From positions 13,936,841 through 14,000,840 of the forward strand of contig NC_063057.1 of NCBI RefSeq assembly GCF_018812025.1: a stretch of 64,000 nt of DNA. Reading direction: 5' to 3'. Made by a program: the position numbers and the translations under genes. Shown piece by piece: positions 1 through 12,841 of the stretch. Each line of letters starts with the position of its first letter. Positions within the stretch are counted from its first letter, which is position 1. Under the pieces are notes generated by a model. It worked only from the letters and a program-made list of their open reading frames with translations. It searched no databases and was not told the origin of the DNA. The stretch comes from Megalobrama amblycephala. Lineage: Eukaryota; Chordata; Actinopteri; Cypriniformes; Xenocyprididae.

Positions 1-2262
1 TCCATGATATTTCACATTAAACTCTAATTACTGCAATACAGTAACAGTTATCAGGTTTTTTATCATTGAAATCAGCATAAAGGCAGTACAACAGATGCTA
101 CTTTTAGGGTAAAACTATGATGTATAAATAGTTAGAAGTAATATGTCATTATTTTAATGAGAATGGGATTTATTTTGGCATTGCACTAGTGAGAAATGGT
201 GAGATAATGAGCTTAATTGTCATGAAAATAATGTCACAGTGAACCTTAAATGTCTTAAAATATGCTTAATTTTCTGTAGGCAAATTATTAATTTTGTATT
301 TTTAGAAATTAAATATGAACCAGGCATGTTCTTGACACTAGACACAGTTTAGTTTAGTTTACAGTGGAACATGGAAGTTGGAAAAGCATGTTACTTTTTG
401 CTGTAAAACCCGTGTGTTTCACAGTACATATTGTATGGATTCCGTTGCAGCCAGTTTTTTTCTTTGTTAAATAGATTAGGTTGTCTAATGTCAGTGTTCA
501 CAACATAATCTGATTCATATAAATGTACACCCACCCCCCACCCTTGATTGTGATGTAATACACCCAAATAATTTACGTTTTACTCAGACAAGAAGAAAAT
601 GAGGAATGTTCAAGGATGGTAAGGGAATCTAACAGTCAGAGCAGACTATGAGGGGAAAAAATCCATTACGTGTGATGTTACTGTTTCACTCACGGCAGCC
701 GAATTGGGTGAAATGATATTAGTTGTGTTGTAATGTGATTTCTGCGATGTGTGAATATGAGATTCTAATGGATTTGAGGACATTACAGCAGTCTTTATCT
801 CTAGTATTTATTCCTGCTGGTTGCAAATGTAATTTACTAAGTATGAGGCATCAGTGAGGTTCTGCTTTATGCTCAGTAGGAGAGAGAGAGGAGGAGGACT
901 GAGGCGATTCTTCAGGGGGGAAATGCCATAACAGATGGTTATTGAGAGAGCTGGGGACATATCAGATGCTGGAGAACTTACTTTGGTCTTGAGTGGAAAG
1001 AATAACAGTTCAAAAGTGTGTGCGAGACTTGAAATGGAGTCTTTTCTTTGATGAAGAGCCATCAAAAGTCTCTGTTTTACAGGCCACATGGATCCCAGGT
1101 GCTGGGAGTCTGGGCAGCTAGATTTTTCCAATCAACCCAGGCAGACGACTGACAAGTTCAAGATTGTTCTCTTTCTTTCTTTCTTTCAGTTTTTCTCCCT
1201 CTCACTCGCGCTCTCTTTTCAGTGCTGTAGCAGAATATCTGCCATATTTGACTTTCATTTTCATTTAGCTATGAATTGAGATTCATCAGATGAGCTCCTT
1301 TCATTTTCTTGCTCTTTTGGAAATAGAACGCATGTGAAGCCAATTTTAAAGAACGAGAAGACTCTCATTACAGAAAGTCATCCTACCCATAATGCCTTGC
1401 ACTTACAGAGTTCCCATATAAAACTCCTCATGGCTTTTTTTTTCTCCCTCGAAGATCAAAATGAAACATAATAAAGAACAAAGGAAAGCATGTTGCGGTG
1501 TACCCAGTTGATTTCATTTAATTCTACATCGAAGCGTTTGTCGTCATCTCATAAAGAGTATTCAGAAATCCCATTTCATTAGCTGCCTGTAGCAACAGAT
1601 ATTCTTTCAGCTGCTGTTTTGATTGGTGGAGGAGGATAGATGCTTGTTTTTTATTTTTGTTCTGAAAGCATTTGGCGCAGAGCCCCAGTTTGGGTGATTT
1701 TCTTTTTCTATCATGTTGCAAACAAATTTGATACTAGAATTTAACTCTGATTAGAGAAAATCCATTTTTGATTAACATATTCCTGCACTTTTCAAAATGT
1801 TTCAATCAAGATCAAATTTTCTCTCAGTGTCAAAAATGTATCTCAGTAGCAGAAAAAAAAAAGGACTTCAATTCAGAGCAAAGTTTTAAATGCAAGAAGC
1901 TTTTTTAATAGTCAACATCAAATCGCCATTCACAAGCAATATGATGTCTGTAATTTTATGCATTTTAGAGTGAAATAAGATATTCAGCATGAAACAAATT
2001 TAGACAAGACTTGATTTTATTCAAAAAGTGAAGTCTTTTCTGAGGCTGAGTATTTTGATGAAAGATAATGAAGACTTATTTTATTATTATTTTATTAATT
2101 TTAATAAATGTATTTATTTGAAGTAAAATGTACAAATGAATTGTGCATAATATGAAAAGTATATGAAGAAATGAATTTGAGAATTTTGTATTGAATATTA
2201 TTACAATATTAGAAATATTTTCAATATCCATCAGTTGGTGCAAATTTTTCATTGCCAGTACT

Positions 2263-2263
<1 letters not shown>

Positions 2264-2315
<52 letters not shown>
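2264..2315. repeat. (TA)n microsatellite
   Basis: An uninterrupted TA dinucleotide array of about 26 units. Confidence 0.97.
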
Positions 2316-2318
<3 letters not shown>

Positions 2319-2402
2319 GGTTAGATACTTGTAATTATGCATAATTTACTGTTATTACTGTTGTATGTACATGTAGTAACGGCACTGTAAAATAAAGTGT
2401 TA

Positions 2403-2404
<2 letters not shown>
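2316..2404. mobile_element. Short repeat segment embedded in a TA array
   Basis: An 89-bp non-repetitive block, from CAGGGTTAGATACTTG to AAATAAAGTGTTACCA, with long (TA)n directly on both sides (2264-2315 and 2405-2473). It matches a sequence I know as dispersed in fish, suggesting a short DNA element. It is the only interruption in about 210 bp of TA repeat. Confidence 0.4.

Positions 2405-2473
<69 letters not shown>
2405..2473. repeat. (TA)n microsatellite
   Basis: A TA array of about 34 units followed by degenerate TATG repeats to about 2510. Confidence 0.97.
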
Positions 2474-2475
<2 letters not shown>

Positions 2476-5225
2476 ATATATATGTATGTATATATATGTG
2501 TGTATGTCAATTGATTAAAAAAAGAACTAATTAATTGTACATTTTTCTACAGTTTTTAATATTTTTATATTGTAATAATTTCGTAGTTACTCTCAAAATT
2601 AATGTAGAATATAGGCCAGTATCACTGATACTAATGCTGGTACTGATGTCTCTATGAAATTGATTTATTTCATTAAATATTTTCATTATTTTCATTACAT
2701 TTCATTAAATTAATTACATTCAACATTACGGTATAACTAAAAGCTATCAATTTCAGCATTTATTAGGCTTTAAAAAAATAACAAATTTAACTTTTAATTT
2801 AAGTGAACTTCAAAAAATCTGCACTTAGACCCATTATAATAATTGTCATATTTACCTGACATTTATTAAACATATACATTTATTATACATTACAAATATA
2901 CAGAAATTGAATAAAGTTATCAAACACTTTACAGTATCCACTGCATAAATTATAAAAAAAAATTAGATTAATCCTTATTAAAGATACAATTTTCTCTGTT
3001 ACCTTTGTTCTTTGATTAACATTAATGACAGACTTCACAGCAACTGGTTTATTAGGCTCCTGTCACTTTAAGAGCTGCTGCTGCCAAACATGATGCAGAT
3101 CTGACGCGCATCTCATTTGCATTCATTTAAGACGTTATATGTTTAACTCATTTAAGACTGCTCATATGAGGATACTCAACAAAACAGGCATTTTATATAT
3201 AGCAGCAGAATGCAAACTCTGATTGGTATGTTTGTGCTTTGCTTGTTTAACACCTGCTGCTTGGCTTAATATTTATGTATCATTCTCCACTGAACATTCA
3301 TCACTCACATAGACAGTAATCACAGCAAAAGCACTGACTTTTAACATCAGGAACACACCATTGTTTTCCCCTTCCATTCATGCACACATTTCACTTCCTC
3401 TTGTTCCCAGTAGCCACAACTCCTGGTAGCCTGTGTTTCTCATTGATCTGGATTAGAATGGAGCAGAGCGCAGACAATCACACAGTGTTGCCCTCGGCAA
3501 AACTACCCAACTTGTTCAAATCTCGCTCAAGGTTATTCCCTCATTCCACATGTGCTCTCCAGGCCTTCGAAGATAGACAGCTTTGCGTTCCAGCGAGTGG
3601 GTCACCTGACCTCATCCACATCCACCACATGCTCTACAGCCGCATGCGTACCTGTGAATTTCTGCACCCCCGCATACCTGCGAAAGCCAGACATGCCACT
3701 TATTTGCACGCTAATGTGAATCATATATATGACAGCTCGGAGCAGAGGTGATCTCGCAGGTCGCAATTGAATCTCGCCGAGTGAAATATGAACCATATTA
3801 TTTTGCCTCAGGCAACAGCGCGTTTGATGATTGACTCGTCTCTTTCCAATGGAAAGACGCCACCGAATGCGATTTTAATAGGTTGCTTTTTGAGCGTCAC
3901 CCTCTGAATTTAACCAAATCTTGTAGCTGCCCTCTGCCCCCATGTGACCAAACAACACGGTGTTTGTTTCAGCACACTGTGATTCCCTCCCCTCGTTCTG
4001 GCCCTCTTATTTCATTGTTTTCTTTTCACATCCAATCAACCGCCGGTACACCTCAAACCATTTCAATATACCACTCGTGCAGATATACTGCAGCAAATGC
4101 CTGCTGGGGGAATAACGCTCCGGCTTAGAGAGAGGGAATTTGTTAAAAAGTGAGTTGTGGAGTGCGAAACGAAAGCGAGGGTGGTAAATATGATTTAGTG
4201 TTTTATTCCGATTTTGCAAATGGCTTCCTGAGTGCTTTAAGACCAATAGTGACTCGTAGATTGGTTTCCGTTTTAAGTGCACCTGTGGGTGATGGAAGGA
4301 AAAGAAAACATCCCATATTCCTATCAGAATGATCCCTGCACTCAGTTCTCTCAGCTACGGTGTGACGCTGTAATGCGGTACAGTGTTGCGCAGCTTTAAG
4401 AGTCCATTGTATGATCTGACCACTATAATGATCTATTGCAGGGGTTGTTGGCAGATAACAGCTACCCTTACATGCTTTAAAGCCCCTTATCTGGCTCTGC
4501 TCTGCAATACATCCTCTGGTCTGGTCTGAGAAAGCACTTATTTTTAGTCTTGGTGTCTGCTGCAATGCAGTGTAGGGTCTTGGAGGGTGTTAAGTGTAGT
4601 TATGTACTGTAGTTTCTCTCTCTCTGTCACTGAAAGGAGAGGACAGTTGCGTTTAGTGTCTGGTGCTCAGGGGGCCTATTGCGGTCTACACTTACTTCAG
4701 TCAGTCATGCTGAATCATACACTATCAATGTCTACAAAAGCTGTTTAAATGGTATGACAGTTGAAAAGAAAAGTTCTGTTCCATCTATTGTTTATCAAAG
4801 AGCGAGAGTGTTTCCAGACTGTGCCTGAAATGGCCTCAAAAAATGAAAATTGCATTGAATTGATTCTTTTTAATGAGTCAGTCAAAAAGATTTTACAAAG
4901 TGGAGTCAAACTTGCAGTGTGAATCAGATTTACAGAGTTTACTGTTGACTCCCTCACTGAATCTGATTCGAAATGAACCAGGAAGCATTACTTGTAGTTA
5001 AAGGTACTGTACATGTTCACAAACGAGCTTTGTTGCAATAAATGGTATTTAAAAGAAGCATTGTGGTGTTTCACAAAAATATTTTTGGTCAATGTTTAGC
5101 ATGGTGAGCCGAGGTCCAATTGAATCAACTGTAACTGTAATTTTGTTTGGTAGTAAAACTGTATTTACTGGTAGTAAAACAGAATATTTAGACTTTTTTT
5201 AACAATCAGATTTTTTTTGGGATCT

Positions 5226-5676
5226 ATACTATGGAAGCTTGTTTCCACCACTGAATAAAACATAAAAATGGTAATTTGGACTTTTTATCTCACAATTCTG
5301 ACTTTTTTTCTCAAAGTTGTGTGATATAAACAATTGCAAGTTATAAAGTCCAACTCTTTTTCTCAGAATTGTGAGTTTCTATCTCACAGTTCTGACTTTA
5401 TAGCACACAATTGTGAGTTATAAAGTCAGAATTGTGAGATATAAACTCGCAATTCTGAGAAAAAAGTCTTGAAAGCTGAAAAACAATCAAAATAAAACAG
5501 AATAAAACAATTTAAAAGATAAATGCAATGTTTTCTCTCACAATTCTGACTTTTTTTCTTGCAATTGTGAGTTTATATCCCACAATTCTGAGAGAAAAGT
5601 CAGAATTGTGATATATAAATTTGCAATTATCTTTTAAATAGTTTTATTCCATGGCAGAAACAAGATTCCATAGTAT
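5226..5676. mobile_element. TIR element with internal array of short quasi-palindromes
   Basis: The ends are inverted repeats: ACTATGGAAGCTTGTTTCCA at about 5228 and GCAGAAACAAGATTCCATAG at 5654-5673. The interior repeats units of the type CACAATTCTGACTTTTTTTC in both orientations, so many sub-segments can pair. No coding frame. The pattern is one I associate with a dispersed cyprinid repeat, with no family name I can defend. Confidence 0.6.
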
Positions 5677-6984
5677 GCTAATGAATAACTTTCTAAATCT
5701 TTTTTTTTTTTCAGCTTTAGTTCCAAAATGTTGAATTTTAGAAACCAATGGCTCTCTAGTTTTTATTTTTCAATTAGAAGCCATGAAAGGAATAGTTTAA
5801 CCAAAAATCATGTTGTTTCAATCCTGAATGCCCTTCTTTTTTCTGTAGAACACAGATAGAGACTTTTCGACTGTAGCTGTAACCGGCTGTAATTGTAGCT
5901 TAATTATGAATGTGCGTATAGTGTGAATGATGACGGATGTTAGTAGAGGGCATTATTTGGGGTGTAAAACAGTGCTAACTTCCTCCTGCCAAAATCCAGT
6001 GTTTGTACACCAACACCAGACGAGGTGTTATTGAGCATACACTTTCTAAAAAGTTCAGCCGATGCTCCACGGAGAGCATTTCTTGGGTTCACATGTTGGT
6101 TTGGTCTCTACTGTCACCTCTGAGGACCAGCCTTCACTGTTTTCCACGGCCGACTCATAAATCATAAAGCTGGCCCTGGGCTGCGCTCTTTGGCGAAGCC
6201 TCTGTGATTTAATTAAGTCCTTCTCCTCCACAGAGCCCCGAGGAGCTGGAACACTGGAGCACTTACCGGGTTCTTTCAGTAGGAGACGCTGAGCTCTAAT
6301 TGAAGGAGCTCTAAAGTGCTTGGAGTCTCATTCGCCACTGGGATGCGATGATGACCTGCTTGTGCTATTGGCTTTATAAAACTCCTGAAACCCCTCTTGC
6401 ACTGTTTAGCGAGCAGTCACAGCCTCTATTAAGAGGGAAGTTGAAATGGGGCCCTAGCGATTCGGCCATTTTGTGGCCTGAAAGGGAGCTTGATTAGGCC
6501 AGATCCCAAGGGGGTTTGAATTGTTAAGCCGGTAGTGTGTCAATCAACACTCCTCGCTCTTTTAACCGCACAATCACTTGCCTTCCCTCCCTTTTTCTGG
6601 CTCATACACACACACACGCTGTTATCGCCTTGTGCGGGATGCCGTTCGCCCATGCAGGCTCCCATTAAGAGCAATAATGCAGGCCACTCCCAACTCTTGC
6701 TCTAATGGCTCAATTTGCAGAGTTTCCTCCCTTGCTCACACCACGCAGGGTAATAACAGCCCTCTGCTGCTTTGAAAACAAATGCTTTCAGAGGGAAAAA
6801 GACTGACAGGTTATTATCCAGTCCAGATGTGTGGTGAGCTGCTTGGGAAGGCAGTGATGTGCATTTGTAAAGGCCACATTAAGCATTTAGGGGTGGAATA
6901 ATGTAGTGTGGTTTTCACATACTTTTTTTTGATTGTCAACACCTACATTAGGCAAACGCAGAATGCTTAAGCAAATAACACACA

Positions 6985-7075
6985 AACAATTTCATTTTCT
7001 TTTTTTTTATTGAAAACATGTTGTAAATATTCAAAATGTAAGGTGGAAAAAGTATGTGAACCCTTGGATTTAAAA
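6985..7075. repeat. Tc1-like element end fragment
   Basis: GGTGGAAAAAGTATGTGAAC followed by CCTTGGATTT resembles the terminal repeat of a fish Tc1-like element. No matching opposite end or coding remnant was seen. Confidence 0.35.
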
Positions 7076-7077
7076 TT

Positions 7078-7260
7078 AAAATTCTGGTTTCATTTACTCA
7101 CCCTCAGGTCTTTCCAAACCTTTTTTTTTTTCTTCTGCAGAACACAAAAGATCATCTTTTGAACAAATTTTCTGTGGTTTTTGTCCATACAGTCAAGGGG
7201 GTCCAATGTTTGTCCCCTTTGACTCTTTCATTGTATTAACAAAATATAGAAGAAAGAAAG
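7078..7260. repeat. Left arm of a foldback element, truncated
   Basis: TTTCATTTACTCACCCTCAG, then CTTCTGCAGAACACAAAAGA, is the typical left-arm sequence of cyprinid foldback elements. The inverted right arm is missing; the boundary is approximate. Confidence 0.45.
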
Positions 7261-7516
7261 TCATGCAGGTAAATGATGACATAATTTCCATTTTTACCTT
7301 TGATAACTTTCCAATAATCTCCACTAAACACGTCCTGTAACTGCAGATCAAACAACGGTCTGGAGAAATTATGCACACTATGTAACTTTTGGCCCTCTAG
7401 TGGTTAAAGAAATCAATCTGCATGAATTTTGAAGAACATTGTTTTGGTTGTGCTTAGTCTCTTTGTGTATAAATATGGTTATCCAACTGCTCATAAAACA
7501 TTCTCTACTAGGCTTA

Positions 7517-8281
7517 AGTGGTGTTCATGTCTTTCTTTCATCAGTCTAAAAGAAATGAAGGTTTTTGATGAAAACATTCCAGGATTATTCTCCTTATAGT
7601 GGACTTCAATGGCCTCCAGATGGTTGAAGGCCAAAATTACAGTTTCACTGCAGCTTCAAAGGGCTTTAAACAATACCAGATGAGGAATAAGGGTCTTATC
7701 TAGTGAAACGATCGGTCATTTTCGAGAAAAATACAACTGTATATGCTTTATATAAACAAACGTTTGCTTTCTAAGTGCCTCCCCCAAAACTGCATTTCCG
7801 TATTCTCCAAAAAGTTTATGCTGTATGTCCTACGCCTTCACTATTCTACTTACGGAACAAACGCAGTGCCAGTTACATTTTTTCCGCAAGTAGAATAGGG
7901 AAGGTGTAGGACATACAGCATAAACTTTTAGGAGAATACGGAAATGCAGTTTTGCCGGAGGCACTTAGAAGGCGAACGTTTGTTTATATAAAGCATATAC
8001 AGTTGTATTTTTTTCTAAAATGACCGATTGTTTCGCTAGATAAGACCTTTATTCCTCATCTGGTATCGTTTTAAAGCCCTTTGAAGCTGCACAGAAACTG
8101 TAATTTTGACCTTCAACCGTCTGGAGGCCATTGAAGTCCACTATAAGGAGAATAATCCTTGAATGTTTTCATCAAAAACCTTAATTTCTTGTCGACTGAA
8201 GAAAGAAAGACATGAACATCTTGGATGACATGGGGGTGAGTAAATTATCAGGAAAAGTTTATTTGAAAGTGGACTAATCCT
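7517..8281. mobile_element. Long foldback (hairpin) element, left end lost
   Basis: Inverted arms of about 335 bp, roughly 7523-7857 and 7888-8220, with few mismatches and a short A/T-containing loop around 7870. Diagnostic pairs are GCTGTATGTCCTACGCCTTC at about 7811 against GAAGGTGTAGGACATACAGC at about 7901. The right terminus is GGACTAATCCT followed by TTAA at 8282-8285. The matching left terminus is absent; the sequence becomes unrelated before about 7517. No coding frame. Confidence 0.75.
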
Positions 8282-9567
8282 TTAAGCTGACTAGCTGAAG
8301 ACGTTGCTCTGTTATAGAGCTAGATATGACAATTTATCTCTTCAATTACATACTTTACTCACCTGTTGAGTAATAAAAACTCCATTTCCACATCACTTTC
8401 ACAATATTTCAAATCTCTCAGTTCTTGGCATCTCTGAAAAGCCATGCCAATGTTGATTCTTGTTTTATTACGAGCTCTGTCGCATTTTCTTTTTCCCAGC
8501 AGACTCTCCTCTGTTCAGAATTTATTTTAAACGGGTGATTCCCAGAAGGTTTGAGATTTAGCTGCTCCATGTCAACCTTTCTCGCTCGTTGTATCAACTA
8601 ACCTATGCCACTCCCTCACCATACACGCGTCAAAGTAACCAGAGCAACTTTTTTCTATTTACGGATATGACGAGACACGCAAAGGCGCGTGACACATATA
8701 TACGGAAAACCATCCTGTCAGGTCTAAAATATAAACATTTATAATAGGCTTACCATAGTGAATAAGACAAAAACATGTTTTGGAAAAAGGATTGATAATG
8801 TAATGACTAAATTTAGAACAAAAAATGTTACATGGTAAAAAGTGACATGACAATTTGTCCTCTGCATTTAACCCATCCAAGTTAATGTAGTGTGTACCTT
8901 TAAGCAGTATTTTTTTGGATTTCTGATCCAAACTTCTTTCTTGAGGTCAAAGCATCACATACTTTTTCCTCCAACTCTATATGCAAAAGAACAGCGCATG
9001 AGAAACTAGCCGAAGACAGTGGGAGGGAAAGATGTTGAGAAGGGGGGAGGCAAAGCAAAGAACGTGAAAGTGAATCAGGGAGGGTAATTTGTCACCATGG
9101 GGACATGTCAGCCAAATGAGCTGATCTCATTTCCTGTTGACTGCAGGAATCCAAGCCCCTGGTCTTCTTCGTGTGATAGATTTCACCTATTTTAATTGGC
9201 CTAAAACACCACTTTCCCTCTTGCTCGCACACATACATTTTCATACCTCAAATAGCCGAATTGGTCGGCTCTAAACAACATTTCATAATTTCCACCAGAA
9301 ATGCAGCTCATTACAAACTGCTCTCTTTTGTTTGCGGCATTTGTTTGTGTAAATAATGATGCTGTAAGAAAGGAGAGGGGGAAAAGGATACAGACAAAAT
9401 TGTGAGAAAAAGAAGGATGGAGAAAAGTGAACTACTTTGAGAATCTGCCAATGAATCAGGTTCGCTCTCTGATTTCCGCCTCCATGTGTTTTAATTAGCG
9501 TGCTGGTCCTTTGCTTTCCGATAAGGAATTTCTGTCCTACACCCATTGCGCTACCTTTAGTGAGACA

Positions 9568-9586
9568 GTGTGTGTGTGTGTGTGTG

Positions 9587-9619
<33 letters not shown>
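9568..9619. repeat. (TG)n microsatellite
   Basis: A TG array of 26 units with one TGCG interruption; alternating purine/pyrimidine. Confidence 0.97.
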
Positions 9620-10879
9620 AAGAACTGCAGCACACAGCAGGAGGTCTCAGAGCTAGTGGGTGTATGTGTGGGTTGGCCATATTCATTTACCTCACCGCTG
9701 TCTTTGTAGGAATGCAAAGAAAGCTAAATACAAGTCGATTTCAATAGTAACCCAATAAATGCAATCTTAATGCTTTTAAAGACAGTTTCCCTTCATTAAG
9801 GTGGCAGGAGAACTGACTGCACACATACCGGTATGTACAGAGAGAACTGACATACTGCCATCTAGTGGTGTAATTTGGGTGTTTTAGTGGTTTGCTCTTC
9901 ATGTTCTCCACTATAAAGTCTTTAAATAGATTTAACAATGTGAGACCTGCAGAATTAAACTCTCTTTTTTGACTAATACATTATTGGCTTTGTAATTGAA
10001 TGAGGCATCAGCTATTTAAAAAAAAACTGCTTTTGAAGTGATATTATATTGAAATAAAACAAATTAATTATGCTCTATAAATTCTATAAAATCATCCCAC
10101 ACAGCAGTATTTTTTACGATCATTGAAAGGTGACTTCTCAGTGTCGTTATGATGAATATCCTCCTCTTGTTATATTATGACAAGATTAAAAATGTCCATA
10201 AAATTTAGAAGGTTGTCTTTATTGTTCATGTGGCTCCTGTTTAGGTTTATAAATTTTACTTCACTTTTGGTTGTGATTATGAAAATTTGGTTGTGATTGT
10301 GAAAATACATCTGATTATAAAAATGTTTAAGGGGCAGGTGTGAAATGAAAATACTAGGATTGACATTTAATTAAAAGGTTTTATTGACTAAATTACTTGT
10401 TATGCTGGTTAATTAATTGTTCATATTTGCAAAAAAAAAAAAAAAATACTGAGAAAAACAACTAATTATGATAATTCGGAGACAATACATTATTGTAGCA
10501 GATGAATATTGACTAAAAGTTGCTTAAAGTCAATATTAATGTCCATATTATTGAACAAATCTATTACTGGCCTACAGTCCCCAGCATTCCATTTTGCAAT
10601 TGAGTCTGTCACTGTTTTTGATTTATTTATTAATTTTTATGTTAGATGGACTTTCTTTTATAAGTTTAACTATTTTTACAACTGCATTACAAATGCATTT
10701 TGAGACCTTTGCATTTTGTTCAGTTTTTTTGTACTCTGACTAGCTCCAAATAAATGGGCTTGCTTGAATTCTTCCATTTGGTGCATAATATACACTACCA
10801 TAAGATTTGGGGTCGTTTTTTTTTATGTTTATTTTAAATTAATGCTTTACTTTAAATTGTATGGTTGGTTTGGTTGTTT

Positions 10880-11272
10880 GGATGGATGGATGGATGGATG
10901 GATGGATGGATGGATGGATGGATGGATGGATGGATGGATGGATGGATGGTTGGGTGGGTTGTTTGGATGGATGGTTGGGTGGGTTGGTTGGTTGGTTGGT
11001 TGGTTGGTTGGTTGGTTGGTTGGTTGGTTGGTTGGAGGGTTGGTTGGTTGGTTGGTTGGTTGGTTGGTTGGTTGGTTGGAGGGTTGGTTGGTTGGTTGGT
11101 TGGTTGGTTGGTTGGATGGATGGATGGATGGATGGATGGATGGATGGATGGATGGATGGATGGATGGATGGATGGATGGATGGATGGATGGATGGTTGGT
11201 TGGTTGGTTGGTTGGTTGGTTGGTTGGTTGGTTGGTTGGTTGGTTGGTTTGGATGGATGGATGGATGGATGG
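10880..11272 (+). repeat. GGAT/GGTT tetranucleotide minisatellite
   Basis: About 390 bp of alternating blocks: (GGAT)n 10880-10948, a mixed stretch to 10980, (GGTT)n to about 11113 with two GGAGGG interruptions, (GGAT)n 11113-11192, (GGTT)n 11193-11250, and (GGAT)n to 11272. It is free of stops in all three + strand frames, which yields long WMDG/WLVG-type reading frames that are not genes. Confidence 0.95.
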
Positions 11273-12209
11273 TGCTGTTCCCTAAAAGAATGCCAAAGCC
11301 TAAAATCTGTTTAGACTTTTATGTCTAGATAAAAAATGTAGTAGAAAACTTTTGTAAAGTGGTGACACCTGGTGAGTCTGATGGCTTGTACGTGTTTTGG
11401 AGTGTGAGCACTCTGTTTATATCCTCAGTGTTGTCTCTCTGATCACATAAAGCTCTCTGTCAGTCTTCAGAAGTGAATATTACACCAGACTGCAGCATGT
11501 CCATTATACAAGCCAACCTGCCCAGCTGCTGAGCCAGTGACAGACAGCAAACCTCAGGGCACTTTACTCCTATTAAAAATGACTCAGCTACACTATCCTT
11601 CATGTCCTCCCTCACCCTTCTGTTTAGTAGTCTTCAATAATACACAAATACATATTTATACTACAAGGATGGTTTAATTACTGAGCTTGTAATTGGTTTG
11701 GAGGGGAGAAGTACAGGAAGTGGTTGACATACCTTCTTTTCGTGTGTATGTGTGTGTGTGGATTCACAGGCTGGGCGCTTTGCACACAATAATCCAGTGA
11801 AGGCCTTGGGCACAGACATCTGCTTTCTAATGACAGTTAATTAGATGCTGTTGAGCGCAATCAGAGGCAGTCGGCGCTAATAAACTGGGACTCTGTGTGC
11901 GTGCAGTGTTTCTCTGTCTGTGTATGTCTGTAAAAGAGTCTACAGGACGAGGGCTTTGATTTAGAAGAGTCGCACTCTATGAGTCAGTGGTGCTTTAGAC
12001 TTCAGCCAGAGAATTCAGACTAACACACTGCAGTAGAGAGACTACTGAAGAAATTGTTCTGTTAAAGTTATAGAAATTATGTTGAATTGAAGGAGCTGAC
12101 AGGTGAAATTCTCTTTACTGATGGGCATTACTGACAAATATGTTACAAATGATAAAAATTTATTGATTTCATAAAATACATTAAAAACCTAGATAGTAAC
12201 AGTAATATG

Positions 12210-12240
12210 ATTGATTGATCGATAGATGGATTGATGGATG

Positions 12241-12276
<36 letters not shown>

Positions 12277-12305
12277 AATCGATCGATCGATTGATTGATC
12301 AATTG
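12210..12305 (+). repeat. Imperfect (GATT)n tetranucleotide repeat
   Basis: A run of GATT with GATC and GATG variants, including GATCGATCGATC near 12280. Confidence 0.85.
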
Positions 12306-12841
12306 ATGAAAATGTGAGTAGTGTTTGTCCAAAAGTCACTTCAGTAGTGCTAGGGTGTTAAGGATGGTAGCCAAGACCTTGCAGTGCAGTTGCTATGGTG
12401 TTCTGGGTGATTGCTAGGTCATTGCAAAGTGTTTGCTAAACTTTGCTTTTAGAAATGGATGTTAGGATGTTCTGGTTGGTTGCTAGGGTGTTCTGGGATG
12501 TTGATACTGTAGGTCAGTGCAGTGAGATTGCTAAAGTGTTCGATGTGGTTTTTTTATTGCATTGGTATGCATTTGCTAGGATATTCTTTTCTAGTTGTTT
12601 AGTTGTTATTGCTAGGATGATCTGGGTGGTCCACTAGGGAGTTGTACATGGTTTTTAAGGTATGCTGAAGAGTTGCTGTTTTGTTGAAATGCGATTGCTA
12701 AAGTGTTCTGAGTGGATTTAGTGTCTTATGTGGTTGCTAGGATGTTGTGGATGTTGTTAGGGTGTTATGGGTGGTTTTTAGGTTGTTGCTTTGTGATTGC
12801 TAACATGTACCTTTTTCCAAATGTGGTTGCTAAAATGTTGT

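Noticed and set aside
9283..9717. 144-codon minus-strand ORF with a His-Thr repeat
   Set aside because: It runs through the TG/CA microsatellite and shows no domain outside it; no splice or start context supports it.
10880..11272. Tandem array considered as a CRISPR-like or satellite structure
   Set aside because: The unit is four bases without spacers; this is a vertebrate simple repeat.
10764..11328. Three overlapping + strand reading frames of 149-173 codons made of WMDG/WLVG repeats
   Set aside because: They are the translation of a stop-free tetranucleotide minisatellite in all frames, not a protein gene.
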